Below are positions 8,127-16,800 of a stretch of 64,000 nucleotides of DNA, in pieces; the stretch's first letter is position 1; each line of letters begins with the position of its first letter. Origin of the DNA: an uncultured Ferrovibrio sp. (lineage in GTDB: Bacteria > Pseudomonadota > Alphaproteobacteria > Ferrovibrionales > Ferrovibrionaceae); assembly GCF_937960835.1 (NCBI RefSeq), contig NZ_CALGPC010000010.1:124001-188000 (forward strand). Reading direction: 5' to 3'. A program made the translations under genes and the position numbers. The notes beneath the pieces are model-generated. The model saw only the letters and a list, made by a program, of their open reading frames with translations, made no database searches and was not told where the DNA came from.

Positions 8127-9926
8127 TCAGGCGGCCGGCAGGGCCGCATCCTCCAGCACGAACTGGATCTGCCGCTCGCCACGCCAGTAGCTGCTGCGCA
8201 GATGGCCACCGATATGCAGCGCCGAGCCGGTCTGGCGCGCCTGCAGCAAGGCCGGGCCGAGATCGCCATCGAGCGAGCGGAAGGCAATGGCGCGCAGACG
8301 GGCACCCTGCCCGTCGCCTGCCGTGATCAGGCAGCGCACATGCTTCTCGCCCACCACATCGGCCTGCACGACGCGCGCCGAGGCCAGAGCAAAACGCGGC
8401 TCCGGATTGCCCGAGCCATAGGGGCCAAGCTGCTCCAGCTTGTCGCACAGATCGGCATTGCAGCCACCGACGCCGATCACGCCATCGAAGCCCAATGATG
8501 CAGAGGCGCCGGCTTTCGCCACAGGCCCCGCCAGACGCTCGTTGAGGAAGGCTTTCAGTTCGTTCAGCTTGGCGGCTTCGACCGTCAGGCCCGCGGCCAT
8601 GGCATGGCCGCCGCCATTGATCAGCAGACCGGCCTGGCTAGCCGCAACCACTGCGGCGCCAAGATCGACGCCGGGGATCGAACGGCCGGAGCCCTTGCCG
8701 ATGCCGTTTGCATCCAGCGCGATCACAAAACTCGGACGGCCGGCCGCTTCGCGGATGCGGGCAGCGACAATCCCGATCACGCCCGGATGCCAGCCCTGCC
8801 GCGCCACCAGCGCCAATGGGACGTCTTCCGGCAGATGTTCGAATTCCTGCATCGCCTCCGCGAGCACGACGGCTTCGATTTCCTGGCGCTCGCGGTTGTA
8901 GCGGTCGAGTTCGGCAGCAATCGCCTGTGCCTCGCGCGGATCGTCGCAAGACAAAAGCCGCGTACCAAGATCGGCTTGGCCGACGCGGCCGCCTGCATTG
9001 ACCCGCGGCCCCAGCAGGAAACCAAGGTGATAAGCGCCCGGCGGCTCGTTGATGCCGGCAACATCGGCCAGAGCCGCAAGTCCGACATTGCCGCGGCTGC
9101 GCAGCACCTTGATACCCTGAGTGACCAGTGCGCGGTTGAGGCCTGTCAACGGCACCACATCGCAGACCGTGCCCAGTGCCACCAGATCGAGCCATTGCAG
9201 CAGATCGGGCACCGGGCGGCTGGCGGAATAGAAGCCCCGCTCGCGCAGGCGGCGGTTGACCGCCACGACCAGCAGAAAAGCGACGCCGACCGCCGCGAGC
9301 TGGCCGTAACCTTGCGCTTCGTCCAGCCGGTTGGGGTTGATCACCGCCAGCGCCTTGGGCAGTTCTGGTTCGGCCAGATGATGGTCGACGACAACCACCT
9401 CGAGACCGATGGACGCGGCGTCTTCCAGCGGCGCGAAGGCCAGCGTGCCGCAATCGACGGTGATGACGAGCTTGACGCCTTCCGCCGCCAGCTTGCGCAA
9501 GGCAGGCGTATTCGGGCCGTAGCCCTCTTTCAGCCGGTCTGGGATATAGACGCGCAAATCCCGGCCGATGGCGCGGAAGAAGCGGTTGAGCAAGGCCGTC
9601 GATGTCGCGCCATCCACATCGTAATCGCCGAAGACGGCAACCTTCTCACCCATCTCGATGGCGTGCGCGATGCGGTCGGCTGCCGCATCCATGTCGCGGA
9701 AGCGCGACGGATCGGGAAGCATGCGCCGCAGGCTGGGATTGAGATGATCCTCTAAAAGATCGAGATCGACGCCGCGTCCGGCCAGGACACGGCCCAGGAT
9801 TTCCGGCAGTCCCGCCTGCTGCGCAATCGCCAGTGCCAGACGGTCGTCCATGTTGCGCAGGCGCCAGCGCCGCCCCTGCACCGAGCGGGTGACGCCTAGG
9901 AACGGGCTGCTGTCGCCGCCCAGCAT
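8127..9926 (-). CDS. recJ: Single-stranded-DNA-specific exonuclease RecJ
   Basis: A 599-residue DHH-superfamily 5'-3' single-strand exonuclease, close to the usual length. Motif I is FGDYDVDGATSTALL (about residues 99-113) and the name-giving DHH is at about 181-183 (VVVDHHLAEPE). The DHHA1 substrate-binding motif GGGHAMAAGLTV is near 440-455, and an OB-fold makes up the C-terminus. RecJ acts in RecF-pathway recombination, mismatch repair and base-excision repair. It is the last gene of the minus-strand set alaC-hom-glpX-recJ and starts 3 bases after glpX ends, so translation is probably coupled. Confidence 0.96.
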   Translation of the reverse strand: MLGGDSSPFLGVTRSVQGRRWRLRNMDDRLALAIAQQAGLPEILGRVLAGRGVDLDLLEDHLNPSLRRMLPDPSRFRDMDAAADRIAHAIEMGEKVAVFGDYDVDGATSTALLNRFFRAIGRDLRVYIPDRLKEGYGPNTPALRKLAAEGVKLVITVDCGTLAFAPLEDAASIGLEVVVVDHHLAEPELPKALAVINPNRLDEAQGYGQLAAVGVAFLLVVAVNRRLRERGFYSASRPVPDLLQWLDLVALGTVCDVVPLTGLNRALVTQGIKVLRSRGNVGLAALADVAGINEPPGAYHLGFLLGPRVNAGGRVGQADLGTRLLSCDDPREAQAIAAELDRYNRERQEIEAVVLAEAMQEFEHLPEDVPLALVARQGWHPGVIGIVAARIREAAGRPSFVIALDANGIGKGSGRSIPGVDLGAAVVAASQAGLLINGGGHAMAAGLTVEAAKLNELKAFLNERLAGPVAKAGASASLGFDGVIGVGGCNADLCDKLEQLGPYGSGNPEPRFALASARVVQADVVGEKHVRCLITAGDGQGARLRAIAFRSLDGDLGPALLQARQTGSALHIGGHLRSSYWRGERQIQFVLEDAALPAA

Positions 9927-9929
9927 CGC

Positions 9930-10949
9930 TCAGACCTGCGGGTTGCGGATCACCGCTTCGATGCGGCGGATGGTTCCGGTCTGCGTGCGCATGACGATGG
10001 AATTCACCTTGTAGCCACCCGGCACACGCTTCACCCCATGCAGCATCGAGCCGTCGGTGACACCTGTTGCGGCAAAAATCACGTCGCCGGATGCGAGGTC
10101 GGTCAGATTGTATTTACGGTCCAGCTTCTCGATGCCGAGCCGGCGCGCACGGCTGCGCTCGTCTTCATTGCGGAAAATCAGGCGCGCCTGCATCTGGCCG
10201 CCGATGCAACGCAGAGCGGCGGCAGCCAGCACGCCTTCCGGCGCGCCGCCCGAACCCATATAGATGTCGATGCCGGTTTCCGGATCGGTCGTCGCGATGA
10301 TGCCGGCCACGTCGCCATCGGAGATCAGCGCGATCCGCGCGCCGGTAGCACGCACCTGATTGATCAGTTCGGCATGGCGCGGGCGATCCAGGATGCAGAC
10401 AGTAAGATCGGCAACCGCAACGCCTTTGGCGTCCGCCAGCCGCTTCAAATTCTCTGCCGGCGGCAGATCGAGATCGACCACGCCTTCCGGCAGGCCGCCG
10501 CCGACCGCGATCTTGTCCATGTAGACGTCCGGCGCGTTCAGGAAGCAGCCCGCATTGGCGAAGGCGATCACCGTCAGCGCATTGGTACCGCCCTTGGCGG
10601 TAAGCGACGTGCCTTCCAGCGGATCGAGCGCGATATCGATGCGCGGTCCCTTACCGGTGCCGACCTTCTCACCGATATACAGCATCGGCGCTTCGTCGCG
10701 CTCGCCCTCACCGATCACGATGGTCCCATCGATATTGAGGCTATTCAGCGCTTTGCGCATCGCATCCACGGCAGCCTCATCGGCGGTCATCTCATCGCCG
10801 AGACCAACCAGCTTGGCAGCAGCGATGGCAGCCGCCTCGGTGACGCGCACGGCTTCCAGCGTCAGGTTGCGCTCCACCGACATGCTGGCAGAAACGGCTT
10901 CCAGCCGGGTCGTCTTCTTCGCAGCCTCGCTCGCTTTCTTCGCCGCCAT
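9930..10949 (-). CDS. glpX: Class II fructose-1,6-bisphosphatase GlpX
   Basis: A 339-residue Li+-sensitive sugar phosphatase. Metal-binding signatures are VIGEGERDEAPML (about residues 78-90) and DIALDPLEGTSLT (about 105-117); later FAATGVTDGSML is also typical. GlpX hydrolyses fructose 1,6-bisphosphate in gluconeogenesis, and in some alphaproteobacteria also sedoheptulose 1,7-bisphosphate. The N-terminus (MAAKKASEAAKK) is lysine/alanine rich and longer than in E. coli, as often seen in this class. It sits 8 bases downstream of hom. No class I fbp is visible here, so this may be the main enzyme. Confidence 0.96.
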   Translation of the reverse strand: MAAKKASEAAKKTTRLEAVSASMSVERNLTLEAVRVTEAAAIAAAKLVGLGDEMTADEAAVDAMRKALNSLNIDGTIVIGEGERDEAPMLYIGEKVGTGKGPRIDIALDPLEGTSLTAKGGTNALTVIAFANAGCFLNAPDVYMDKIAVGGGLPEGVVDLDLPPAENLKRLADAKGVAVADLTVCILDRPRHAELINQVRATGARIALISDGDVAGIIATTDPETGIDIYMGSGGAPEGVLAAAALRCIGGQMQARLIFRNEDERSRARRLGIEKLDRKYNLTDLASGDVIFAATGVTDGSMLHGVKRVPGGYKVNSIVMRTQTGTIRRIEAVIRNPQV

Positions 10950-10957
10950 GGTCCACC

Positions 10958-12277
10958 TCAGAGCGGTTCGATACGGATCAGCGCCGGCGGCTTCAGAACC
11001 GAGCGCAGCTTGGCGATCCGCTTCAGCGCGCGCTCCATATCGGCCTCGCGCGCATCGTGGCTGATCAGCACCACCGCGACCGGCTGGTTCTCGGCCTCGG
11101 CCCGGCCGCGCTGCACCAGGCTCTCGATCGAGATCTTATGATCGCGCAGCACGGCGGACACATCGGCCAGCACACCGGGCTGATCGCGCACGATCAGGCG
11201 GATGTAATAGCGGCCGACACGCTCGGCCATCGGTGCGGCCTTGAGCGGCTGCAGCTTCATCGCCGGCACGCCGAAGGCGGGCGCCGTGCGGCCCGCCGCG
11301 ATATCGGCCAGATCGGCGACCACGGCCGAAGCAGTCGGATTGCTGCCTGCGCCGCGGCCTTCGAACATCACGCGGCCGACATAATCACCCACGGCGGAGA
11401 CGGCGTTGAACACGCCATCGACATGGGCAATCGGCGTGTCATGCGGCACCATGCAGGGATGCACGCGCTGCTCGATGCCGCGCGGCGTGCGGCGCGCAAT
11501 CGCCAAAAGCTTGATGCGGTAGCCGAACTCGCTGGCAAACGCTATGTCGATGGCCGAGACATGGCGGATACCTTCGACATGCACGGCCTTGAAATCGGCC
11601 TTGGTGTTGAAAGCAAGAGACGTCAGCACCGTCAGCTTGTGGGCGGCATCCACACCGTCGATATCGAAGCTGGGATCGGCCTCGGCGTAGCCCAGCTTCT
11701 GCGCTTCGGCCAGCACCTCGCCGAAATCGCGCCCCGTGGTACGCATCTCGGTCAGGATGTAATTGCAGGTGCCGTTGAGGATGCCGGTGATCTGCTCGAC
11801 GCGGTTGCCGATCAGCCCCTCACGCAGCGCCTTCACAATCGGAATGCCGCCTGCCACCGCCGCCTCGAAAGCCAGCGGCGCGTTGTTGGCTTCAGCCAGC
11901 GCAGCGATCTTGGCGCCATGCATGGCCAGCATCGCCTTGTTGGCGGTGACCACGCCCTTCCCTGCTGACAGTGCCGCTTCGACCAGCGCGCGCGCCGGGC
12001 CGTCAGCGCCGCCGATCAGTTCGACGACGACATCGACTTCCGGATCTTTTGCAAGATCGGCGGCTTTTTCGAACCAGCGCCAGTTGCCTTTCGGCATATC
12101 GCGCTTCTTGCGCCTGTCGCGCGCCGAGACCGCCACCACCTTGATCGGCCGGCCGGCCCGCGCCGCGAGAATATCGGCCTGCTGATCCAGCAGCCGCACC
12201 ACACCTGCGCCGACCACACCAAGACCGGCGATACCCACCTTGAGCGGCGGGGCAATGTTCTTGATACCTTTAACCAT
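10958..12277 (-). CDS. hom: Homoserine dehydrogenase
   Basis: A 439-residue monofunctional homoserine dehydrogenase. It has an N-terminal dinucleotide-binding GIAGLGVVGAG (about residues 15-25), the catalytic core with GILNGTCNYIL (about 163-173), and a C-terminal ACT domain starting YYIRLIVRDQPGVLADVSAV (about 347-366). It reduces aspartate semialdehyde to homoserine for methionine and threonine synthesis, and the ACT domain suggests feedback by threonine. No aspartokinase is fused. Its start overlaps the end of the aminotransferase gene by 8 bases, as expected for one operon. Confidence 0.96.
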   Translation of the reverse strand: MVKGIKNIAPPLKVGIAGLGVVGAGVVRLLDQQADILAARAGRPIKVVAVSARDRRKKRDMPKGNWRWFEKAADLAKDPEVDVVVELIGGADGPARALVEAALSAGKGVVTANKAMLAMHGAKIAALAEANNAPLAFEAAVAGGIPIVKALREGLIGNRVEQITGILNGTCNYILTEMRTTGRDFGEVLAEAQKLGYAEADPSFDIDGVDAAHKLTVLTSLAFNTKADFKAVHVEGIRHVSAIDIAFASEFGYRIKLLAIARRTPRGIEQRVHPCMVPHDTPIAHVDGVFNAVSAVGDYVGRVMFEGRGAGSNPTASAVVADLADIAAGRTAPAFGVPAMKLQPLKAAPMAERVGRYYIRLIVRDQPGVLADVSAVLRDHKISIESLVQRGRAEAENQPVAVVLISHDAREADMERALKRIAKLRSVLKPPALIRIEPL

Positions 12278-13490
12278 TGGCGACGGCTTTCTCCGCAGGG
12301 CTGGGGAGATTGGACGGCGAGCTCAGCAGCCGCTTGATGTTCTTCACCGCCTGACGCGTGCGGTGCTCGTTTTCGACGAAGGCCAGGCGCACGAAACCGT
12401 CGCCATGTTCGCCGAAGCCGATGCCCGGCGCCACAGCGACTTCCGCCTCGCGCAACAGCAGCTTGGAGAATTCCACCGAACCGAGATGCGCGTAACGCTC
12501 CGGGATCGGCGCCCAGCAGAACATCGATGCGCGCGGCATGGGAATGTCCCAGCCCGCCGCCTGAAGCCCCTTCACCAACACGTCGCGGCGCGACTTGTAG
12601 GTTTGGCGGATTTCCTCAACGCAGTCCTGTGGTCCGTTCAGCGCCGCGGTCGCCGCCACCTGGATCGGCGTGAAGGCGCCGTAGTCGAGATAGGACTTCA
12701 TACGCGCCAGCGCCGCGATCAGCGTCGGATTGCCGGCGCCGAAGCCGATGCGCCAGCCCGGCATGTTGTAGGTCTTGGACAGCGAGGTGAATTCGATGGC
12801 AATGTCCTTGGCACCCTTCACCTGCAGGATGGAGGGCGGCGGGTTGCCGTCGAAATAGATCTCCGAATAGGCCAAATCGGAGATCACCCACATGTTGCGC
12901 TTCTTGGCGAAATCGACAACGGCTTCATAGAAGTCGAGATCCACGGTCATCGCGGTCGGATTGGCCGGGAAGCTGACGATCAGCGCGATCGGCTTGGGGA
13001 TGCTGTGCTGATAGGCGCGGTCCAGACCGGCGAAGAAGTCGATGCCCGGGCCGATCTGCACCGAGCGCACATTGGCGCCGGCGATGATGAAGCCGAAGGC
13101 ATGCATCGGGTAGCTGGGATTGGGCACCAGCACGGTGTCGCCCGGTGCCGAGATCGCCATCGCCAGATTGGCCAGACCCTCTTTGGAGCCAAGCGTGACG
13201 ATGGCCTCCTTCTCCGGATCCAGTTCGACACCGAAGCGGCGGCCATAGTAGTTCGCCAGCGCCTTGCGCAGGCCGGGCACGCCGCGGCTGGAGGAATAGC
13301 GGTGCGCGCGCGGATTCTGGGCTGCCTCGATCAGCTTGGCGACAATATGCGGGGGCGTCGCGTTGTCCGGATTGCCCATGCCGAAATCGATGATGTCCTC
13401 CCCGCGAGCTCGAGCGGCGGCCTTCATACGGTTCACTTCCTCGAACACGTAAGGCGGCAGGCGCTTGATGCGGTAGAACTCGGTATCCAT
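12270..13490 (-). CDS. alaC: Class I/II PLP aminotransferase, AlaC / LL-DAP aminotransferase type
   Basis: A 406-residue fold-type I aminotransferase. The PLP lysine is K239 in SLSKTYNMPGWRIGF; SFPANPTA (about residues 173-180) and SDLAYSEIYFD supply the other cofactor contacts. The N-terminus (FYRIKRLPPYVFEEVN) matches the group usually labelled AlaC or LL-diaminopimelate aminotransferase. Co-transcription with hom fits a role in the aspartate family, but AlaC homologues mainly make alanine from pyruvate. Substrate assignment is therefore open between the two. It is the first gene of the four-gene minus-strand unit. Confidence 0.88.
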   Translation of the reverse strand: MDTEFYRIKRLPPYVFEEVNRMKAAARARGEDIIDFGMGNPDNATPPHIVAKLIEAAQNPRAHRYSSSRGVPGLRKALANYYGRRFGVELDPEKEAIVTLGSKEGLANLAMAISAPGDTVLVPNPSYPMHAFGFIIAGANVRSVQIGPGIDFFAGLDRAYQHSIPKPIALIVSFPANPTAMTVDLDFYEAVVDFAKKRNMWVISDLAYSEIYFDGNPPPSILQVKGAKDIAIEFTSLSKTYNMPGWRIGFGAGNPTLIAALARMKSYLDYGAFTPIQVAATAALNGPQDCVEEIRQTYKSRRDVLVKGLQAAGWDIPMPRASMFCWAPIPERYAHLGSVEFSKLLLREAEVAVAPGIGFGEHGDGFVRLAFVENEHRTRQAVKNIKRLLSSPSNLPSPAEKAVANG

Positions 13491-13596
13491 GGTCCTCTGG
13501 TCCAGTCGAAACAGGCTTCAGTTACGCGAAGGCGCGGTAGCTGTTCGCCCCGCGCCCCCGCCAATCTAGCCTAGTCAGGCTTTCGGTGAAATCCGT

Positions 13597-14685
13597 TCAG
13601 TTCACAAGATAGATTTCAACCCGGCGGTTATAATCCTCGGCCCGCGGCATGGCTTCGTAATAGACCGGGGCCGCATCAGCCCTGGCCTCGACCCGCACCT
13701 GATCGGCGGCGATGCCCCGGCGGCGCAGTTCTGCGGCCACGGCCTCGGCCCGCTTTTGCGACAGGCTGTAGTTGAGCTGCCGGTGGGCGCTGGCATCCAT
13801 GTTGCCGGTCCGGCTGGAGGCATAGCCGACCACGGCCAGCACACCGCGGCCGCCCGCGGTTCCCTTGTAATATTCGGCGACCCGCCGCAGCAGGGCGCGG
13901 TCATCACTGCCCAGCGACGTGTCCGCGTTGGCGAAGCGGACCACCGCCAGCAAGGTAGAGCCGCTCGGCGCGAGGCCGCCATTGCCCGGAACGGCGGCGC
14001 CCCCCATCTGGGGCGCGCTTTGCGCCAGATTCGGCGGCAGCGTCGTCGCCGCAGACTGCGCCAGGCTCTGGGAAAAGGTGTCCACCACCCCGGCACCGCG
14101 CGGCACCTGATTCTGCGCCTGGACCGGCTGTGTCGGGACCGGCTGTGTCGGGACCGGCTGAGTCGGAGCCGGCAAGGTCGGAGCCGGCAGGGTCGGAGCC
14201 GGCGGCTGCAGCGTCACCGGAGCTTCAGCCTGCTGTGCGGGCAGGGCCGGCTGGGCAGAAGAAGCTGCGGGAAGCTGGGTCACCGGGGCCCGGGGTGCCG
14301 GTGGCGGTGTGTTGCTGTCAGCCGGACGGGCACGCAGTTCCTGATCGGTATGGCGGGCATTGTCGCGGTCGGCGGCCAGCGAATCCATCGCACGGCGGCG
14401 TTCGCCCTCGCTGCTGACCTCGACAGGACGCGGAGGAACGCGGCCAAGATTGGGGAAACGGTCGCTGGTGACGGATTCGGGGGCAGCGCTCCCGGTCGGC
14501 GTGGTGACCGGGGCAGGCTCGTCATCCTCGAACCAATCGGTGGGGTCTGCCCAGGTGCCGCAGCCGCTCAGTCCGAGGACCGCAGCAAGCAACGCCGCCG
14601 CAGTTACGCTACGGAAACCGGCGACACGCACCTCGGCAGCGCCGCGCATCCTTTTGGCGGCGATAACCGAGCCCAATCCTGCCAT
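13597..14685 (-). CDS. OmpA-family lipoprotein with Pro/Gln repeat linker
   Basis: A 362-residue envelope protein. After a basic N-terminus and hydrophobic segment, the lipobox LSGC (Cys about residue 42) predicts lipidation and outer-membrane anchoring. A long proline-, threonine- and glutamine-rich linker follows, including tandem five-residue units PTLPA / PTQPV at about residues 163-189. The C-terminal OmpA-like domain (about 245-362) has the peptidoglycan-contact region NYSLSQKRAEAVAAELRRRG. It likely tethers the outer membrane to peptidoglycan across the periplasm. It diverges from phaC with 168 bases between the starts. Confidence 0.87.
   Translation of the reverse strand: MAGLGSVIAAKRMRGAAEVRVAGFRSVTAAALLAAVLGLSGCGTWADPTDWFEDDEPAPVTTPTGSAAPESVTSDRFPNLGRVPPRPVEVSSEGERRRAMDSLAADRDNARHTDQELRARPADSNTPPPAPRAPVTQLPAASSAQPALPAQQAEAPVTLQPPAPTLPAPTLPAPTQPVPTQPVPTQPVQAQNQVPRGAGVVDTFSQSLAQSAATTLPPNLAQSAPQMGGAAVPGNGGLAPSGSTLLAVVRFANADTSLGSDDRALLRRVAEYYKGTAGGRGVLAVVGYASSRTGNMDASAHRQLNYSLSQKRAEAVAAELRRRGIAADQVRVEARADAAPVYYEAMPRAEDYNRRVEIYLVN
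14122..14196. repeat. Five 15-bp tandem repeats within the OmpA-like gene
   Basis: Five in-frame 15-bp units lie at 14122, 14137, 14152, 14167 and 14182. The first two are identical; the third has one change, and the last two form a second subtype (AGCCGGC-A/GGGTCGG). They encode the PTQPV and PTLPA pentapeptides of the linker. Copy number is likely to vary between strains by replication slippage without shifting the frame. Confidence 0.92.
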
Positions 14686-14853
14686 ATGACAATCCCCCTA
14701 AATCACACTCACAACCGCCACCCAATGACCCTTCGCGTCAGCCTTGCGAGGCGATTCCCTATCCCGTAACCTCCATATCCTACGTGAAAATCCGAGTTTT
14801 GGCCGGATTTGCGCGACGGGAGGAAACGGGGCCCCGAGAATAAGGACTGTCGG

Positions 14854-16674
14854 ATGGCGAAGCAACCGGACAGTGACATCAAGCTTCCCGATCCAGCGAC
14901 CTGGGCGAAGAACTGGGCGCGGATTACGGAGCAGAGTCACAAACTATTGGCAGAATTTGCCAGCCGGCAAACCACCGAGGGTGCACCACTCGTTCCGGGT
15001 CATTTCGATGTCGATCCTCTGAATCTCGGCAAGGCCTATCTCGATTTCACCGCCAAGCTGCTCGCCGAGCCGGACAAGCTGGTTGAAGCGCAGATGAAGC
15101 TGTGGCGCGACTACGCCACGCTCTGGGCCAACGCCACCGATCGTTTTCTTGGCAAGGAAACCCAACCACTGGTAGAGCCAGCCAAAGGCGACAAGCGCTT
15201 CAAGGATCCCGCTTGGCAGGAAAATGTCGTCTTCGACTATCTCAAGCAATCCTACCTGCTCACCGCGCGCTGGGTACAGGACACGATGCGCCAGGCCGAC
15301 GGCATCGATCCCAAGGTCGCGAAGAAAGTCGACTTCTACACGCGGCAATTCATTGACGCGATGTCACCGTCCAACTTCCTGCTGACCAATCCGGAAGTGC
15401 TGCGCGCCACGTTCGAAAGCAACGGCGAGAACCTGGTCAAAGGCCTGGAGAACCTGCTCAAGGATCTGGAGCGCGGCAAGGGCAAGCTCAACATCAAGAT
15501 GGTGGATTCCAAAGCCTTCACTGTGGGCGGGAACATCGCCGTCACGCCGGGCAAGGTAATCTACCAGAACGATCTGATGCAGCTCATCCAGTACGAGCCG
15601 ACGACCGAAAAGGTCTACAAGCGGCCGCTGTTCATCGTTCCGCCCTGGATCAACAAGTTCTACATCCTCGATCTGAAGCCGGAGAATTCCTTCATCCGCT
15701 GGATGACCGACAAGGGTTACACGGTCTTCGTCGTGTCGTGGAACCAACCGGATGAGTCCCTCGCCGACAAGACCTTCGAAAGCTACATGCGCGAAGGCAT
15801 CCTCGAAGGCCTGGATGCCATTCAGAAGGCTACCGGCGAAAAAGAGGTCACCGCAATCGGCTATTGCATCGGCGGCACCTTGATGGCTGCGACCTTGGCC
15901 TGGATGGCGGCCAAGGGTGATGACCGAATCAAGGCCGTTACCTTCTTCGCCGCGCAGGTCGATTTCTCCGATGCCGGCGAGCTCAGCGTCTTCACCGACG
16001 AGGATACGCTGCGCTATCTCGACAAGCTGATGGCCGACCGCGGCTATCTCGAAGGCGGCGAGATGGCAACCACCTTCAACATGCTGCGCGCCAACGACCT
16101 GATCTGGTCGTTCGTCGTCAACAACTACCTTCTGGGCAAGGAGCCTTTCCCCTTCGACCTGCTGTACTGGAACTCCGACTGCACGCGCATGCCGGCGAAG
16201 ATGCATCAGTTCTATCTGCGCAACATGTATCAGAAGAACCTGCTGTCGCAGCCTGGCGCGCTGGAACTGGCGGGCGAACATCTCGATCTGCGCAAGATCA
16301 ACATCCCGGTCTATCTACAGGCCAGCCGCGAAGACCATATCGCGCCCTATCGATCAGTCTACAAGGCGACGCAGCTTTACAGCGGTCCGGTACGCTTCGT
16401 GCTGGCCGGCTCGGGCCATATCGCCGGCGTGATCAATCACCCGAACCAGAAGAAGTACCAGCACTGGCTCAACGACACGAAGAAGAACCCGCCCAAGGTC
16501 GAGGACTGGCTGAAGGATGCCAAGGAATATCCCGGCTCCTGGTGGGATGATTGGGACAAGTGGCTTTCCGCCAAGTCCGGCCCGAAAGTGCCCGCGCGCA
16601 AACCCGGCGGCGGTAAGCTCAAACCCATCGAGGATGCGCCGGGCTCTTACGTGAAGAAGCGGATCGTGGATTGA
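14854..16674 (+). CDS. phaC: Class I poly(3-hydroxyalkanoate) synthase PhaC
   Basis: A 606-residue class I PHA synthase. The lipase-like box GYCIGG places the acylated nucleophile at about C338, with D494 (SREDHIAP) and H522 (GSGHIAGVINHP) completing the triad. The long N-terminal domain and the C-terminal PGSWWDDW motif are typical of class I. The ATG at 14854 with AAGGA upstream is chosen over an earlier in-frame ATG. The enzyme polymerises (R)-3-hydroxyacyl-CoA on the granule surface. phaA, phaB and phaR are not adjacent; the phasin lies about 29 kb away in this window. Confidence 0.96.
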   Translation: MAKQPDSDIKLPDPATWAKNWARITEQSHKLLAEFASRQTTEGAPLVPGHFDVDPLNLGKAYLDFTAKLLAEPDKLVEAQMKLWRDYATLWANATDRFLGKETQPLVEPAKGDKRFKDPAWQENVVFDYLKQSYLLTARWVQDTMRQADGIDPKVAKKVDFYTRQFIDAMSPSNFLLTNPEVLRATFESNGENLVKGLENLLKDLERGKGKLNIKMVDSKAFTVGGNIAVTPGKVIYQNDLMQLIQYEPTTEKVYKRPLFIVPPWINKFYILDLKPENSFIRWMTDKGYTVFVVSWNQPDESLADKTFESYMREGILEGLDAIQKATGEKEVTAIGYCIGGTLMAATLAWMAAKGDDRIKAVTFFAAQVDFSDAGELSVFTDEDTLRYLDKLMADRGYLEGGEMATTFNMLRANDLIWSFVVNNYLLGKEPFPFDLLYWNSDCTRMPAKMHQFYLRNMYQKNLLSQPGALELAGEHLDLRKINIPVYLQASREDHIAPYRSVYKATQLYSGPVRFVLAGSGHIAGVINHPNQKKYQHWLNDTKKNPPKVEDWLKDAKEYPGSWWDDWDKWLSAKSGPKVPARKPGGGKLKPIEDAPGSYVKKRIVD

Positions 16675-16680
16675 TCCACG
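16665..16680 (+). other. Perfect palindrome spanning the phaC stop codon
   Basis: CGTGGAT (16665-16671), two bases, then ATCCACG (16674-16680) form a perfect 7-bp stem around the TGA at 16672-16674. There is no T tract, so it is not a standard terminator. A similar structure spans the phasin stop codon. Confidence 0.7.
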
Positions 16681-16695
16681 CCGATCCTGTCCAAG

Positions 16696-16780
16696 TGTCA
16701 TGGCCGGGCTTGACCCGGCCATCTTGCTGGGCTTGATCTCCTTCAGGAGAAACCAAGGCGGCCTGCCGCCCGGGATGACA
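16696..16780. repeat. 85-bp intergenic element with TGTCAT/ATGACA inverted ends
   Basis: The segment starts TGTCAT (16696-16701) and ends ATGACA (16775-16780), which are inverted copies. Directly inside the left end is the palindromic core GGCCGGGCTTGACCCGGCC (16702-16720). Elements of this style, with a core of GCCGGGCTTGACCCGGC followed by a GGGATGACA end, recur in many alphaproteobacterial intergenic regions as REP-like or palindromic repeats. It separates phaC from the next gene and would form a strong hairpin in RNA from either strand. Only one copy was noticed in this window. Confidence 0.6.
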
Positions 16781-16800
16781 ATGCGCAAAGGAGCCGGACA

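Noticed and set aside
14119..14209. Frameshift or assembly error in the OmpA-like gene repeats
   Set aside because: Units are 15 bp and keep the reading frame through the linker; the OmpA domain follows intact.
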